Made by a program: the position numbers and the translations under genes. Shown piece by piece: positions 9,407 through 18,929 of a DNA stretch of 64,000 nt. The notes under the pieces are model-generated. The model did not search any database. It had not been told where the DNA came from and was given only the letters and a program-made list of their open reading frames with translations. The DNA lies in the NCBI RefSeq assembly GCF_038432375.1, contig NZ_JBCAUS010000005.1, forward strand, positions 1 through 64,000. The letters are read 5' to 3'. Positions within the stretch are counted from its first letter, which is position 1. Every line of letters begins with the position of its first letter. Source of the DNA: Methanococcoides sp. LMO-2. GTDB taxonomy: Archaea; Halobacteriota; Methanosarcinia; Methanosarcinales; Methanosarcinaceae.

Positions 9407-10867
9407 TCACTTAAGCTTAGAAAGAAATCCCACAAATGAAGCCGCAGAGATAGCATCTCCGATACCCACGGTTGCAACAGGTTCACTTACCACCTTTGTC
9501 GGGACAATGATCGCATCATACCATGGAGTGCAGATGCATCCGTTCTCGAAATCCTCCATGCTGGACATCCCGCTTCTTACAAGGTGTTTCTCAAGCTTTT
9601 CAAGCTCCCCGTGCCCTTCGTCGGACACAGGAACATTAAGACCTAACTCCGTACTTTCCAGGGAAAGGATCTCACCCAGGGATGCCTTTGCGGCTGCAAC
9701 TGTTGATCCGAACAACAGGGCATTGCGATGGTCCTCAACGGATACCGGACAGTCCTTCGATACAAGACATATGTAAAACCCGAGGGAATGGATGTGCACC
9801 CTTTCAAGGTCAAGGTCCCTCAAAAGCTTCACAGCCCCCTCATAAAGTGAAATGATAGCATTCTCACCCTTATTGATGACAGAATAGGCCAGCTCCTCAA
9901 AACCGAGAACGTTCAGTGCATTGGCAACCTCAACGGTGTCAAGTCCTAGGGAATGCACATGCTTTCGGACGATATGATTGAGTATTGCTGTCCTGATAAC
10001 CTTGTTCTGTATTGAGGTGAATTCCACATGTATGCGGATGTCAGGATTGCCCTCCTTGAGCTCTTCGATGACATTCACGGCCTTTTCAACATAGTCCATG
10101 TAGGTGGAACCGTCCTCATATTCCTCCTTGATCATCTGGTAGCCTGCCAGTATAGCACCGTCAATGTCCGCCTTCAACTGAGGTATCTTTTCGTAGATCT
10201 CGGGGGCCATATCGATACGTATCCACTTCGGTCTGGATGAAATGATCAAACGGTTGTCCCTCGGGATAACAAAATGCTCACCCGCGAACTTCACCTCCAT
10301 TCCCTTTGAGAATTCCAGGATCCAGTTGACCTTTGGGCTATTATCAGGATCAAACGCCTCTTTCGGATGCCTGAGCACAAGTTTCTCATCCTCCACCACA
10401 GGGAACAGCAGGTTATCGGAATCAACAAAATACTCTGCCTGCTCCTCAGAAAGCCATGGTACATAGGAAATGACCTTCTCGACCCCCATGGATGCCAGAA
10501 GGTTTGATATGATGCCAGCCTGACCACCCATTCTTGCAGAATCAAAGACCAGATGGTCCGTGAGCCAGTCATGAATCTCTGTCGTGTTCGTTGGCACCTC
10601 GGCGGCCTTCCCGTCACGCATGGCTATGATAAGCCTTGCAACAAGGTCAGAAGGAGAATCGATCTGCCGCGGATACTCGAAAACCTTCTCCCGAACCTCA
10701 GAGATATCCACATTCATCAACAGATGCTCAATATCCTCAGGTCCTACGTGCTTGATCGCATCGATGTTGCTGTTGTATGCAACAAATATCCCCCTGACAT
10801 TTCCAATAGAAGAACGAATGTCCTCATAGGACTTATGATAAACAGAATCCCACTCCCCAATTTCCAC
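9407..10867 (-). CDS. pfkC: ADP-specific phosphofructokinase
   Basis: A 486-aa ADP-dependent phosphofructokinase/glucokinase of the modified Embden-Meyerhof pathway used by Methanosarcinales for glycogen breakdown. Motifs: MGGQAGIISNLLASMG near residue 117, the HVEFTS segment near 275 and catalytic GIGD at 468-471. The start is a GTG with AAAGGTGATC upstream. It is followed by a paralog after 9 nt. Its length and motif set are closer to characterised methanogen PfkC than the downstream copy, so the symbol is given here. Confidence 0.87.
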   Translation of the reverse strand: MEIGEWDSVYHKSYEDIRSSIGNVRGIFVAYNSNIDAIKHVGPEDIEHLLMNVDISEVREKVFEYPRQIDSPSDLVARLIIAMRDGKAAEVPTNTTEIHDWLTDHLVFDSARMGGQAGIISNLLASMGVEKVISYVPWLSEEQAEYFVDSDNLLFPVVEDEKLVLRHPKEAFDPDNSPKVNWILEFSKGMEVKFAGEHFVIPRDNRLIISSRPKWIRIDMAPEIYEKIPQLKADIDGAILAGYQMIKEEYEDGSTYMDYVEKAVNVIEELKEGNPDIRIHVEFTSIQNKVIRTAILNHIVRKHVHSLGLDTVEVANALNVLGFEELAYSVINKGENAIISLYEGAVKLLRDLDLERVHIHSLGFYICLVSKDCPVSVEDHRNALLFGSTVAAAKASLGEILSLESTELGLNVPVSDEGHGELEKLEKHLVRSGMSSMEDFENGCICTPWYDAIIVPTKVVSEPVATVGIGDAISAASFVGFLSKLK

Positions 10868-10906
10868 AAGATCACCTTTTAAATCATAACAGCCGGAACG
10901 GCTGCT

Positions 10907-12091
10907 TCAAGTTGTATACTCTGCATTTATCCTCACATAATCATACGTCAGGTCGCAACCCCATGCTGTTGCAGACGAATCCCCAATGCCAAGGTCAACC
11001 CTGATCATAACCTCCGGGCTGCCCATGATGGAAGCTAGCTTACCTAGCATTTCGCTGTCCTCTGATATGATCTTGCCATTATCTACAAGGACTGCAGAAT
11101 CCGAACCATTAGAAAATGCAAGTGAGATCTTTGACTGATCAACATCCGCACCGGAATAACCTGCCGCTGCCACGACACGCCCCCAATTCGGATCTTTTCC
11201 GAAGATTGCGGATTTGACAAGCGGTGAACGGACAATGGCCTTTGCAACAAGCCTGGCGTCTTCCAATGAAACTGCACCATTTACCTGCGCCTCGATAAGC
11301 CGTGTGGCACCCTCACCGTCCTTTGCGATCTGCTTTGCAAGGTCTGTCAGCACATGTTCAAGACCCTGCTGGAACTCGTCGATGTCAGGCCTGACCCCTG
11401 ACGCACCGGTGGCTGTAAGCAATACCATATCATTGGTACTGGTATCACCATCCACCACAATCATGTTGAAGGTTCTGTCCACAGCTTTTTTCAGGCAACT
11501 GTCAAGGACATCACTATCAACCTCAGCATCCGTATAGACAAACCCCAGCATTGTTCCCATGTTAGGCTCGATCATTCCGGATCCCTTGGCAATGCCTCCA
11601 ATGCAAACATTGGAACTCAGCTCAACGGCAGCCATCTTCGGAACTGTGTCCGTTGTCATGATAGCACGTGCTGCCTTGCTGTTTCCCTGAGCTGATGAGG
11701 TAAGCGAATCCACAACTTCCCCGACGTTTTCATTGATCCAGCCAACATCAAGCTTGCGTCCGATAACACCTGTGGATGCTACACCAATAAGTTCACTGTC
11801 AACCCCGAGTTTGCCTGCAAGAATAGATGCCATTTCCCTGGCATCGGCTAAACCTTCCTCGCCGGTAAAAGCGTTAGCATTACCACTGTTGGCTATTATT
11901 GCAGCCAGCTTTCCGTTCTTCTCAAGAGCTTCACGGGTTACGATAAGGGGAGCAGCTATCACTTTGTTCCTTGTGAAAACACCTGCTGCATTACCCTCGG
12001 CTACGATCACCGCAAGTCCCATCTTTCCCGGCTTGATACCGTAGGAGCGAACTCCTTTTACTGAACATATCCCGCCATCTATCACTTTCAT
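10907..12091 (-). CDS. argJ: Glutamate N-acetyltransferase / ornithine acetyltransferase
   Basis: Transfers acetyl from N-acetylornithine to glutamate in the cyclic arginine pathway and may also make N-acetylglutamate from acetyl-CoA. The precursor self-cleaves before a threonine nucleophile, seen here in [16 protein letters not shown]; Gly precedes the Thr where many family members have Ala. The start chosen (ATG, MKVIDGG) fits the family; a longer frame begins at 12115 inside the CBS gene. It gives 394 aa. argC and a CBS-domain gene lie upstream on the same strand, so the three appear co-transcribed. Confidence 0.95.
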   Translation of the reverse strand: MKVIDGGICSVKGVRSYGIKPGKMGLAVIVAEGNAAGVFTRNKVIAAPLIVTREALEKNGKLAAIIANSGNANAFTGEEGLADAREMASILAGKLGVDSELIGVASTGVIGRKLDVGWINENVGEVVDSLTSSAQGNSKAARAIMTTDTVPKMAAVELSSNVCIGGIAKGSGMIEPNMGTMLGFVYTDAEVDSDVLDSCLKKAVDRTFNMIVVDGDTSTNDMVLLTATGASGVRPDIDEFQQGLEHVLTDLAKQIAKDGEGATRLIEAQVNGAVSLEDARLVAKAIVRSPLVKSAIFGKDPNWGRVVAAAGYSGADVDQSKISLAFSNGSDSAVLVDNGKIISEDSEMLGKLASIMGSPEVMIRVDLGIGDSSATAWGCDLTYDYVRINAEYTT

Positions 12092-12101
12092 TTGAACCAC
12101 A

Positions 12102-12566
12102 TTAAATACCTGCAAGACCGCGAATTATATCCCCGCGTGTGATAATACCTACAAGTTCATTACCATCGAGTACAGGAAGTCTGTTAACCTTATGCTTTGT
12201 CATTGATCTTGAAGCATCTTCAACGGAACTTTCCGGACCAATGCTGAAAACATCCTTCTCCATGATATCACGGATAGGTTTTGACCCTATGTCTGAAAGC
12301 ATCCTCTTTGTATCTTCCCAGCTGATGAGCTCACGTATTGGTATTTCGATGACCTCGAAAGGGCTTGGAAGCCACAGCCCGCCGTGTTCCGGGACGTCCA
12401 GAAGCTTTAACAGGTCCCCCTCTGACACAATGCCTACGACATCACCATCAGAGACCACAGGAACTCCACTGATGTTCTCTTTTTTCAGCAACTGTGCAAC
12501 ACTGCTGATAGGATCTTCAGGACTGCACACAATGACACTGCTACTCATAATATCCTTTACTTTCAT
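12102..12566 (-). CDS. Two-CBS-domain protein
   Basis: A 154-aa stand-alone CBS-pair (Bateman) protein. CBS1 covers about residues 1-60 (IMSSSVIVCSPED, GVPVVSDGDVVGIVSE) and CBS2 residues 95-152 (IMEKDVFSIGPES, RLPVLDGNELVGIITRGD). Such modules bind adenine nucleotides, including SAM, AMP or ATP, and regulate partner proteins. It lies between argC and argJ in one strand-consistent run, with 10 nt to the argJ ATG, so an effector role in arginine synthesis is possible but unproven. Confidence 0.88.
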   Translation of the reverse strand: MKVKDIMSSSVIVCSPEDPISSVAQLLKKENISGVPVVSDGDVVGIVSEGDLLKLLDVPEHGGLWLPSPFEVIEIPIRELISWEDTKRMLSDIGSKPIRDIMEKDVFSIGPESSVEDASRSMTKHKVNRLPVLDGNELVGIITRGDIIRGLAGI

Positions 12567-12597
12567 GATCAGATCTCCTTTTTTGTTCCTACATTAT

Positions 12598-13620
12598 TTA
12601 TGGCGAAGTTGCCGGTGTCCAGATACCGGTGGTCTCATCAAGACCACACATCACGTTCATGTTCTGGATAGCCTGCCCTGAAGCACCTTTTACAAGATTG
12701 TCAATCGCTGAGATAACAACGATACGTCCATTATTAGCATCCACTTCAAATCCGATATCACAGAAGTTCGAACCCCTTACAGCACCAAGAGAGGGGATGT
12801 CATCCAGTACCCTTACAAAGGGTTTGTTTTTGTAGAACTCTGAGTAGATCCCCCTGACATCTTCCACTGATAGATCATCATTTACGAAAAGATGAGCAGT
12901 TGTCAGGATCCCACGAATGGACGGAACAACATGTGGTGTGAAGCTCACGTTTGTCAGGTTGGCATCCAGACGGTTCAGTTCCTGGAATATCTCAGCCCTG
13001 TGCCTGTGCGTCGTCAGCTTGTATGCCTGCACGTTCTCTGCCATATTGGGATAGTGGGATGCAGGTGTCGGATTTATGCCTGCACCAGTAATCCCGGATT
13101 TGGAATCGAATATCGCCATATTAAGAAGACCGGCATCCGCAAGCGGTGCAGCTGAAAGGGTTGCTCCTGTGGGATAGCAACCGGGATTTGCAATGAATGA
13201 CTGATCTTTTATCTCAGGATGGAGCTCCACAAGACCAAAGACCGCATCTCTCGGGTCTGCATGTTCCATTCCATAGACCTGTTCGAAAATATCTGTCTTC
13301 AAACGGTAATCTGCACTCAGGTCAATTACCTTCACATCGTTGTCGATAAGCTCAGGAACTATGTTCATTGCAGTTCCATGTGGAACAGCCACAAATACGA
13401 CATCGCAACGCTCTTTGATCTCCTCAGGATCAAGGTCTTCGAATTTAAGGTCAATAAACCCACGCAGGTGTTTGTGGGTATCACTTACAGCTTCCCCGGC
13501 TAAACGGCGGGAAGTTGCTGCTTCAATATTAACGTTCGGATGGTTCAAAAGCAGGCGCATCAGTTCGCCACCTGTGTAACCGGAGGCACCGACAATTCCT
13601 GCATTGATCATATCGGTCAT
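12598..13620 (-). CDS. argC: N-acetyl-gamma-glutamyl-phosphate reductase
   Basis: NADPH-dependent reduction of N-acetylglutamyl phosphate to the semialdehyde, third step of arginine synthesis. The 340-aa protein shows the nucleotide-binding motif GASGYTGGEL at 11-20 and the catalytic cysteine C148 in FIANPGCYPTG. Length is typical. It is the first gene of the argC-CBS-argJ run. Two ATGs (residues 1 and 4) compete as start without a clear Shine-Dalgarno, so the exact N-terminus is uncertain by three codons. Confidence 0.96.
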   Translation of the reverse strand: MTDMINAGIVGASGYTGGELMRLLLNHPNVNIEAATSRRLAGEAVSDTHKHLRGFIDLKFEDLDPEEIKERCDVVFVAVPHGTAMNIVPELIDNDVKVIDLSADYRLKTDIFEQVYGMEHADPRDAVFGLVELHPEIKDQSFIANPGCYPTGATLSAAPLADAGLLNMAIFDSKSGITGAGINPTPASHYPNMAENVQAYKLTTHRHRAEIFQELNRLDANLTNVSFTPHVVPSIRGILTTAHLFVNDDLSVEDVRGIYSEFYKNKPFVRVLDDIPSLGAVRGSNFCDIGFEVDANNGRIVVISAIDNLVKGASGQAIQNMNVMCGLDETTGIWTPATSP

Positions 13621-14049
13621 GCATTTATGTATAGTTCCAAGATTAATTAAGGTTGTTATTTTTATGCTATTTTTATCGGCTGTGCCTTATCGCCGATCCC
13701 GGAATTTTGTCTTTCAAACCTGCACTACAACAACAGATGAAATTTCTGGTTACACACTTCTTTGAACCGGATCCTCAAAATACATTTGATCTTTTCGATC
13801 CGGCAACCAACATTACGCATATTTTTGCGATGAATTTATCTATATGAAAATTAGATATAATGTGAACTGAATATTTAGTAAGTGCAGGCATAAAAAAATT
13901 ATAACTTTTTGGTTTGAACTGCAAAGATCGAATCCAAAAAAGCTTTAAACATATTTATAAAGGTATAACACATAAATTAGATGAGTAGCAAAAATGGTCC
14001 ATTGAGTAGTGATGGTTCATAGAAATAACAGTGTCCTATAGAAATAACA
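13621..14049. other. AT-rich intergenic region between divergent argC and DUF1616 gene
   Basis: A 429-bp gap with no convincing gene. It holds the argC promoter region at its left end, a good plus-strand TATA box (ATTTATAAAG, 13953-13962) and a near-perfect 16-bp direct repeat TAGAAATAACARTGTC at 14020-14035 and 14039-14054, the second copy running into the DUF1616 start codon. A 64-codon plus-strand frame at 13653-13847 shows no family resemblance and was not called. Confidence 0.6.
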
Positions 14050-14934
14050 ATGTCACATAGAGATCGTATTCCTTCTGATATCCAGGTTGTCGTTGCAGTT
14101 GTTATGCTCACCTGCATATTCATTGTAGTACCTGCTTTGAGCAACACGCCCATAAGAACTGTGCTTGGGCTTCCAATGTTGTTGTTCTTACCGGGGTATT
14201 CATTGATAGCAGCACTTTTTCCAGCCAGGGATGATCTGGACGGGATAGAGAGATTTGCACTTAGTATTGGCCTGAGTATTGCGGTAGTTCCACTAATCGG
14301 ACTTGCACTCAATTACACTACATGGGGGATCAGACTCTTTCCCATATTGATATCAGTTTCAGCCTTTACAATAATAATGTGTATAGTGGCAGTTTTCAGA
14401 AGAAGGTCACTTCCGGAGGATGAACATTTCACCGTCCCATTTTACAAGACCTATCTTTCGTTAAAGGAAGAGATCTCAAAGAAACCGGAGAACAAGCTTG
14501 ACAGGATACTAACGATCCTTCTGGTGATCTCAATAGTAGCATCAATAGTAACTCTTGCCTACGTGGTCGTTACACCAAAGGAAGGGGAAAAGTTCACCGA
14601 GTTCTACATCCTGGGACCTGGTGGAATGGCTGAAGGTTATCCAACCGACCTGGAGCTTGGTCAAAACGGTACCGTGATCATTGGGGTTGTAAACCACGAA
14701 TATGTAGATACGGATTATTCTATAGAGCTAATGCTTGAAAATAATTCGCAACTCACGGATCAGGAATCTCTTCAAATAATACTCCAACATAATGAAACGT
14801 GGGAAAAAGAAATTACATTTACACCAGCCTCAGCAGGTGAGAACATGAAACTGCAATTCCTGCTATACAAAGACAGGGACATGGCAGAACCATATAGAGA
14901 CCTCCATTTATGGATCGACGTAAGGGAGATTTGA
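14050..14934 (+). CDS. DUF1616 membrane protein
   Basis: A 294-aa protein with about five predicted membrane spans: four within residues 10-120, including LPMLLFLPGYSLIAALFP, and one near residue 155 (ILLVISIVASIVTLAYVVV). This is followed by a 130-residue extracytoplasmic beta-rich domain (EFYILGPGGMAEGYPTDLELG). The layout matches DUF1616, a family common in Methanosarcinaceae and associated with the cell envelope; function unknown. The start ATG lacks an obvious Shine-Dalgarno. The CPBP protease starts 1 nt after its stop, so the two are co-translated. Confidence 0.8.
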   Translation: MSHRDRIPSDIQVVVAVVMLTCIFIVVPALSNTPIRTVLGLPMLLFLPGYSLIAALFPARDDLDGIERFALSIGLSIAVVPLIGLALNYTTWGIRLFPILISVSAFTIIMCIVAVFRRRSLPEDEHFTVPFYKTYLSLKEEISKKPENKLDRILTILLVISIVASIVTLAYVVVTPKEGEKFTEFYILGPGGMAEGYPTDLELGQNGTVIIGVVNHEYVDTDYSIELMLENNSQLTDQESLQIILQHNETWEKEITFTPASAGENMKLQFLLYKDRDMAEPYRDLHLWIDVREI

Positions 14935-14935
14935 A

Positions 14936-15883
14936 ATGGATAATGAGGCTGAATTTGAAGATATTGTTGTAGAAAACGGATTCTTTGATAAAATGGAAAC
15001 ATTAGACAAAATCCAGATTGACCTTCTTGTTGTTGCTATACCTTCTGTAATGGTAATAATTGCAGAAATGTTATTGTTTGCCGGCCTGACAAAGTTCACT
15101 ATCTGGACACATTTGATCCTGCTGATAACTTTAACTTTTTCTACAATGATATTCAACGACAGAAAACAGCAGCACATAATCTATGCATTCATTCTATTGT
15201 CCCTGTTAAGGATACTCAATCTATCAATGCCGGTTTTCTTTGAGATACCACTTTATTCCTTTGTATTCAACTATATACCATTAACAATTCCAATATATGT
15301 TCTTGTTAAGGATCAGCATCTTACACTATCAGACCTTGGAATTAACAGGAATATAAGATACTATGATCTTCCGCTTATCCTTATAGCAAGCATTGTGATA
15401 GCCTCAGGCGAATTCCTTATAATCAGACCAGATTACCTCATTCCTGACCTGTCATTACTGAATTTATTAAAGTTAGCTATTGTAATGATATTTTATGTCG
15501 GATTGATAGAAGAACTGATATTCAGACCAATACTGCAAACGAAGCTTCAAGAAATAGTAGGCAAATACCAGGGATTGACCCTTGTATCCATAATTTTTGC
15601 AGTTATGCATTCCGGATATGGCACACCATATGCAATCGTCTTTGCCGGTTTTGCAGGTCTTATACTCGGCACTATATACACACTAAGAAGAAATCTAATA
15701 CTTGTGACCCTGACACAGGGATGCACAAACGTAATGCTTTTTGGAATAATGCCTCATATGTTAGCTCCCGAATTGGAGACATCAGATATTATTAGAGAAA
15801 ATGGCATGATCATAATCGGATCAATATTGTTGATAATATTGATACTTTCAATTGGCTACATTAAATTAAAAAAGGAAAAATAA
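14936..15883 (+). CDS. CPBP family intramembrane metalloprotease
   Basis: A 315-aa polytopic membrane protein with about eight hydrophobic segments. The CPBP/Abi signature is present: EELIFR with E192, E193 and R197, and FAVMH with H225, the expected glutamate and histidine ligands of the intramembrane protease active site. Archaeal members are homologous to CAAX-processing Rce1, but substrates are unknown. It begins one base after the DUF1616 stop, which suggests the DUF1616 protein is its partner or substrate. Translation appears coupled, since no separate Shine-Dalgarno is evident. Confidence 0.85.
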   Translation: MDNEAEFEDIVVENGFFDKMETLDKIQIDLLVVAIPSVMVIIAEMLLFAGLTKFTIWTHLILLITLTFSTMIFNDRKQQHIIYAFILLSLLRILNLSMPVFFEIPLYSFVFNYIPLTIPIYVLVKDQHLTLSDLGINRNIRYYDLPLILIASIVIASGEFLIIRPDYLIPDLSLLNLLKLAIVMIFYVGLIEELIFRPILQTKLQEIVGKYQGLTLVSIIFAVMHSGYGTPYAIVFAGFAGLILGTIYTLRRNLILVTLTQGCTNVMLFGIMPHMLAPELETSDIIRENGMIIIGSILLIILILSIGYIKLKKEK

Positions 15884-16007
15884 GCCAAAATAAAATCATT
15901 TAACAAATGTAAATTCAGTTTCAATTAATGATCAGAAAGATAAAAAAAATACTAAATTTAATAAAGTCTTTAAAGTATAACACTAATTTAAATTAAGGGA
16001 GGGACAA

Positions 16008-16259
16008 ATGCTAACAAGCATAATTTCAGCTACCAGTCTTGTATCATCCACTGTAGTGGTAATGATGAATGAGATCGGATTACTTGAATATGAAGTGCTT
16101 ACAGTTATTGTTCTTATAGTTCTCGTGTACGCAAAAGAGATCCTATCCGCATCTAACTGCTGGACGAAATCATTAGCTACTTCTTTTAAAATGGGAATAT
16201 TTACACTTCTCGTAGTCTTTGCAAGCATTGTGACCTTCAAGATTACTGAAATAATTTAA
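16008..16259 (+). CDS. Small two-helix membrane protein, unknown
   Basis: An 83-aa protein not assigned to a family. It has two hydrophobic helices, roughly residues 28-46 (VLTVIVLIVLVYAKEI) and 60-78 (KMGIFTLLVVFASIVTF), joined by a short loop with a Cys. The gene is credible because a strong Shine-Dalgarno GGGAGG precedes the ATG by five nt and AT-rich promoter-like DNA lies upstream. It follows the DUF1616-CPBP pair after 124 bp on the same strand. Confidence 0.65.
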   Translation: MLTSIISATSLVSSTVVVMMNEIGLLEYEVLTVIVLIVLVYAKEILSASNCWTKSLATSFKMGIFTLLVVFASIVTFKITEII

Positions 16260-16498
16260 AAAATAAATATGTTCAGAGATAAGTGCTCTCATTATTTTTT
16301 TAAATATGATAAGAAATTAGGATTTTTAGTTACTGATTTTTGTGACATCTTTTGTTAAAAAAGTGGGTTAATTAGTAGTGACGTCCAGAGGAAATCAAAA
16401 ATTCGATCCTGATTATTAAATATAGTTAAAAGTCTCCAGAATCGTTATGAAGCTTAAGTTACATTACATAGAGGGCAGAATAAGACAAAGGAGATAAA

Positions 16499-16927
16499 AT
16501 GAGCATAACTAAGAAAATATATCTTGCAGCACCACTTTTCTCTGTAGCTGAACAGGAATTCAATAAGAAACTGGAAAATGCACTGGAAGATCTTGGATTC
16601 TCGGTCTTTGTGCCCCAGGAGGACTCCAACGACACCGAAGCAGCAAGAGAGGAGATGGACTCCAATAATATCTTCAAATTGAACGTTGAGGCTATCGACA
16701 CCTGTGATATACTGGTAGCTGTTCTTGATGGCGGTACTGATGTGGATTCAGGAACTGCGTGGGAGATTGGGTACGCCTATGCAAAAGAGAAGACAGTAGT
16801 AGGCATTAAAACAGATTTCAGGACACTGGGACCCGAAGGTCTTGTAAACCTTATGATCGAGGAATCTGCTGACGAGCTTTTGACCAGTGTCGAAGATCTT
16901 CTGGAAACTATGAAAAAGTACAGTTAA
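16499..16927 (+). CDS. Nucleoside 2-deoxyribosyltransferase family protein
   Basis: A 142-aa Rossmann-like protein. N-terminal KKIYLAAPLFSVAEQEFN and the catalytic region DVDSGTAWEIGYAYA, with the nucleophilic glutamate in TAWE, are typical of nucleoside 2-deoxyribosyltransferases, which exchange or hydrolyse the base of 2-deoxynucleosides. Archaeal members often act as nucleotide N-glycosidases in salvage or pool cleaning. The ATG is preceded by AAAGGAG. A TATA-like TTAAATATAG lies near 16416, so it has its own promoter; it converges on the AMMECR1 gene. Confidence 0.88.
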   Translation: MSITKKIYLAAPLFSVAEQEFNKKLENALEDLGFSVFVPQEDSNDTEAAREEMDSNNIFKLNVEAIDTCDILVAVLDGGTDVDSGTAWEIGYAYAKEKTVVGIKTDFRTLGPEGLVNLMIEESADELLTSVEDLLETMKKYS

Positions 16928-16944
16928 GAGGAAATGAATCCTCT

Positions 16945-17547
16945 TCACTTACAACATGAATTGAACTTTTCTTCTTCAACCTCGCCCCGCGGAGCGATCT
17001 CTTTGAATATCTGCCCTTCGAACCAATATACCTGCGCACCTGTAAGCCAGGCATCATGCGCCAGACCTGCCTTCAGGCATGTATGGTTAAGGAAATCGAT
17101 AGCATCAAAATCATTCTCCGGAGCCACCTGTGGCAAAAGCAGACCCTGGTAGAATCCATCCTTTGCAATAAGTCCATGACGACCTATCTCAATAACCTCC
17201 GGTAACTGTTCAGGAGGAACATCGATAAGCTCTGGTTGTGTAAGGATGGTCACCTCCACAACAATGTCATCCATCTCGGAAATATCCACAACAGGAAAAC
17301 GAGGATCCCTTGTTGCTGCCGAGATCGCAGAATCGATTATAGCCTCACTTAATGGTGAATCCGGATAGGGATGACCGATGCATCCCCTCAGTTCACCATC
17401 AATTGTCAGCGTCACAAAGACCCCGCGCAATTCATCGAACACTTCCATCAATCCAGGGGCCTGCATCTTCTTACCACTCTCAAGGAACATCTCGATGGTA
17501 GCCCTTGCAAGATTTACAGCATTCTTACCTTCGGAATCACTGAGCAT
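16945..17547 (-). CDS. AMMECR1 domain protein
   Basis: A 200-aa protein of the AMMECR1 family (TIGR00296), conserved across archaea and eukaryotes. Family motif [14 protein letters not shown] is near residue 55, and [17 protein letters not shown] and [20 protein letters not shown] follow in order. The biochemical role is unresolved; RNA- or tRNA-related and radical-SAM/MEMO-partner roles have been proposed in the literature. Start ATG chosen because GGGGGTT precedes it; an upstream TTG at 17562 is less likely. It lies 22 nt behind pgk on the same strand. Confidence 0.92.
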   Translation of the reverse strand: MLSDSEGKNAVNLARATIEMFLESGKKMQAPGLMEVFDELRGVFVTLTIDGELRGCIGHPYPDSPLSEAIIDSAISAATRDPRFPVVDISEMDDIVVEVTILTQPELIDVPPEQLPEVIEIGRHGLIAKDGFYQGLLLPQVAPENDFDAIDFLNHTCLKAGLAHDAWLTGAQVYWFEGQIFKEIAPRGEVEEEKFNSCCK

Positions 17548-17568
17548 ATTCAACCCCCACAATAATAA

Positions 17569-18810
17569 TCATTCAGTTTCCTGATATCTTTTTGCAGCCA
17601 CTTTTAAGGCATCGATGCCTGGCAGTTCGTCCCCTGCAAGGAAATCTATACATGCTCCACCACCGGTACTGATATGTGAGAACTGGTCCTCATATCCGAT
17701 ATTTCGCACCTCTGCAGTGATGTGACCGCCGCCAGCAATGGAATAGCCGGCATTTGATGCTGCCTTTATGATCTCGAAAGTTCCGATCTCAAATCCGTCG
17801 AGCTCCGCAACACCTGCAGGACCATTAAGGACAACGGTCTTTGCGTTCTCGATCTCACTTGCGTATGCAACAATGGTCTCAAGACCAATATCATTTATCG
17901 GAAGGTTCTTTGACGCAACCTCTTCGATCTTCACATCGATCCTCTTGCCTTTGTCGTTCAGTGCAGCATCACGAGGAAGGCCGATCTTCCCTTCAAACCT
18001 ATCAAGGACGTCCTTTGCCCTGTCTATCTGTTCAAGATAGCCCTGCGATTCGATGAACTTCATATTCGGCTCACCAATATCAACTCCTGATGCGGCAAGC
18101 ATGACATTTGCAACGACACCTGTGACAAGAACCCTGTCAGCACCACCACTTGAGAGAACGTTCTCTGCAACCTTGATGGAATCATCGACCTTTGCACCTC
18201 CAAGCACGAATATGCAGGGGCACTCATTACCCTGAAGGCTCTTGTTAAGTGCTGTTATCTCCCGCTCCATCAATCGCCCTGCACCACTTGGAAGCAGGCC
18301 GGTGAAGCCAACGATGGAAAGTTGTGAGCGATGAGATACTGCAAAAGCATCATTAAGGAAAATATCAAAGAGAGGAGACAGTTGTCTTACCATGTGAGTG
18401 CGCTGCTGTTCGTCCACAGGCCTTTTCAGGGACTCTTCTGAATAGAAACGCACATTCTCAAGAAGGATCACATCCCCTTTTTTCATTGCAGATATGCTTG
18501 ACCTTGCATATGTGCCAAAGATATCATCAATATAGGTCACTTTGCGACCAAGGTAACCGGACATTATCCGGGCATGTGCTTCCATGGTGGAAAAGTCATT
18601 CTTCCCCGGACGGCTCTGGTGGGCAAGAAGTACCACTTTCGCATCTTCGAGGTCACGAAGAGTTTGGATGTGGCTATGGATCCTCATATCATCAAGGATG
18701 CCTCCCTCCGGGTCCATGGGAGAGTTCAGGTCCACCCTCACAAGAATTGTTCTGTCCTCAATATCAAAATCGTCGATCGTGAGAAAATCTTTAGCAGTCA
18801 AGGTATTCAT
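17569..18810 (-). CDS. pgk: Phosphoglycerate kinase
   Basis: Interconverts 1,3-bisphosphoglycerate and 3-phosphoglycerate in glycolysis and gluconeogenesis. The 413-aa protein has the N-terminal substrate motif TILVRVDLNSPMD, a GGAKVDDSI segment in the middle and a C-terminal GGGHITAEV/TGGGACIDFLAG nucleotide-loop region. ATG at 18810 was chosen over an in-frame GTG at 18822. A TATA-like stretch near 18850 gives a very short leader. Its partner pathway enzymes here are the ADP-dependent kinases and GlpX FBPase elsewhere in the window. Confidence 0.95.
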   Translation of the reverse strand: MNTLTAKDFLTIDDFDIEDRTILVRVDLNSPMDPEGGILDDMRIHSHIQTLRDLEDAKVVLLAHQSRPGKNDFSTMEAHARIMSGYLGRKVTYIDDIFGTYARSSISAMKKGDVILLENVRFYSEESLKRPVDEQQRTHMVRQLSPLFDIFLNDAFAVSHRSQLSIVGFTGLLPSGAGRLMEREITALNKSLQGNECPCIFVLGGAKVDDSIKVAENVLSSGGADRVLVTGVVANVMLAASGVDIGEPNMKFIESQGYLEQIDRAKDVLDRFEGKIGLPRDAALNDKGKRIDVKIEEVASKNLPINDIGLETIVAYASEIENAKTVVLNGPAGVAELDGFEIGTFEIIKAASNAGYSIAGGGHITAEVRNIGYEDQFSHISTGGGACIDFLAGDELPGIDALKVAAKRYQETE

Positions 18811-18929
18811 CACCAGTGTCACTAATTGGATTAGTAAGATAATTTTATTTTTAAATTCGAATGAATGCGATGCACGTCACTATATAGCAATTGTATATTT
18901 ATCTATATCCATCTGAGATTGTTCGACTA

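Noticed and set aside
13653-13847. 64-codon frame upstream of the DUF1616 gene
   Set aside because: No ribosome site or recognisable pattern; lies in the argC promoter area.
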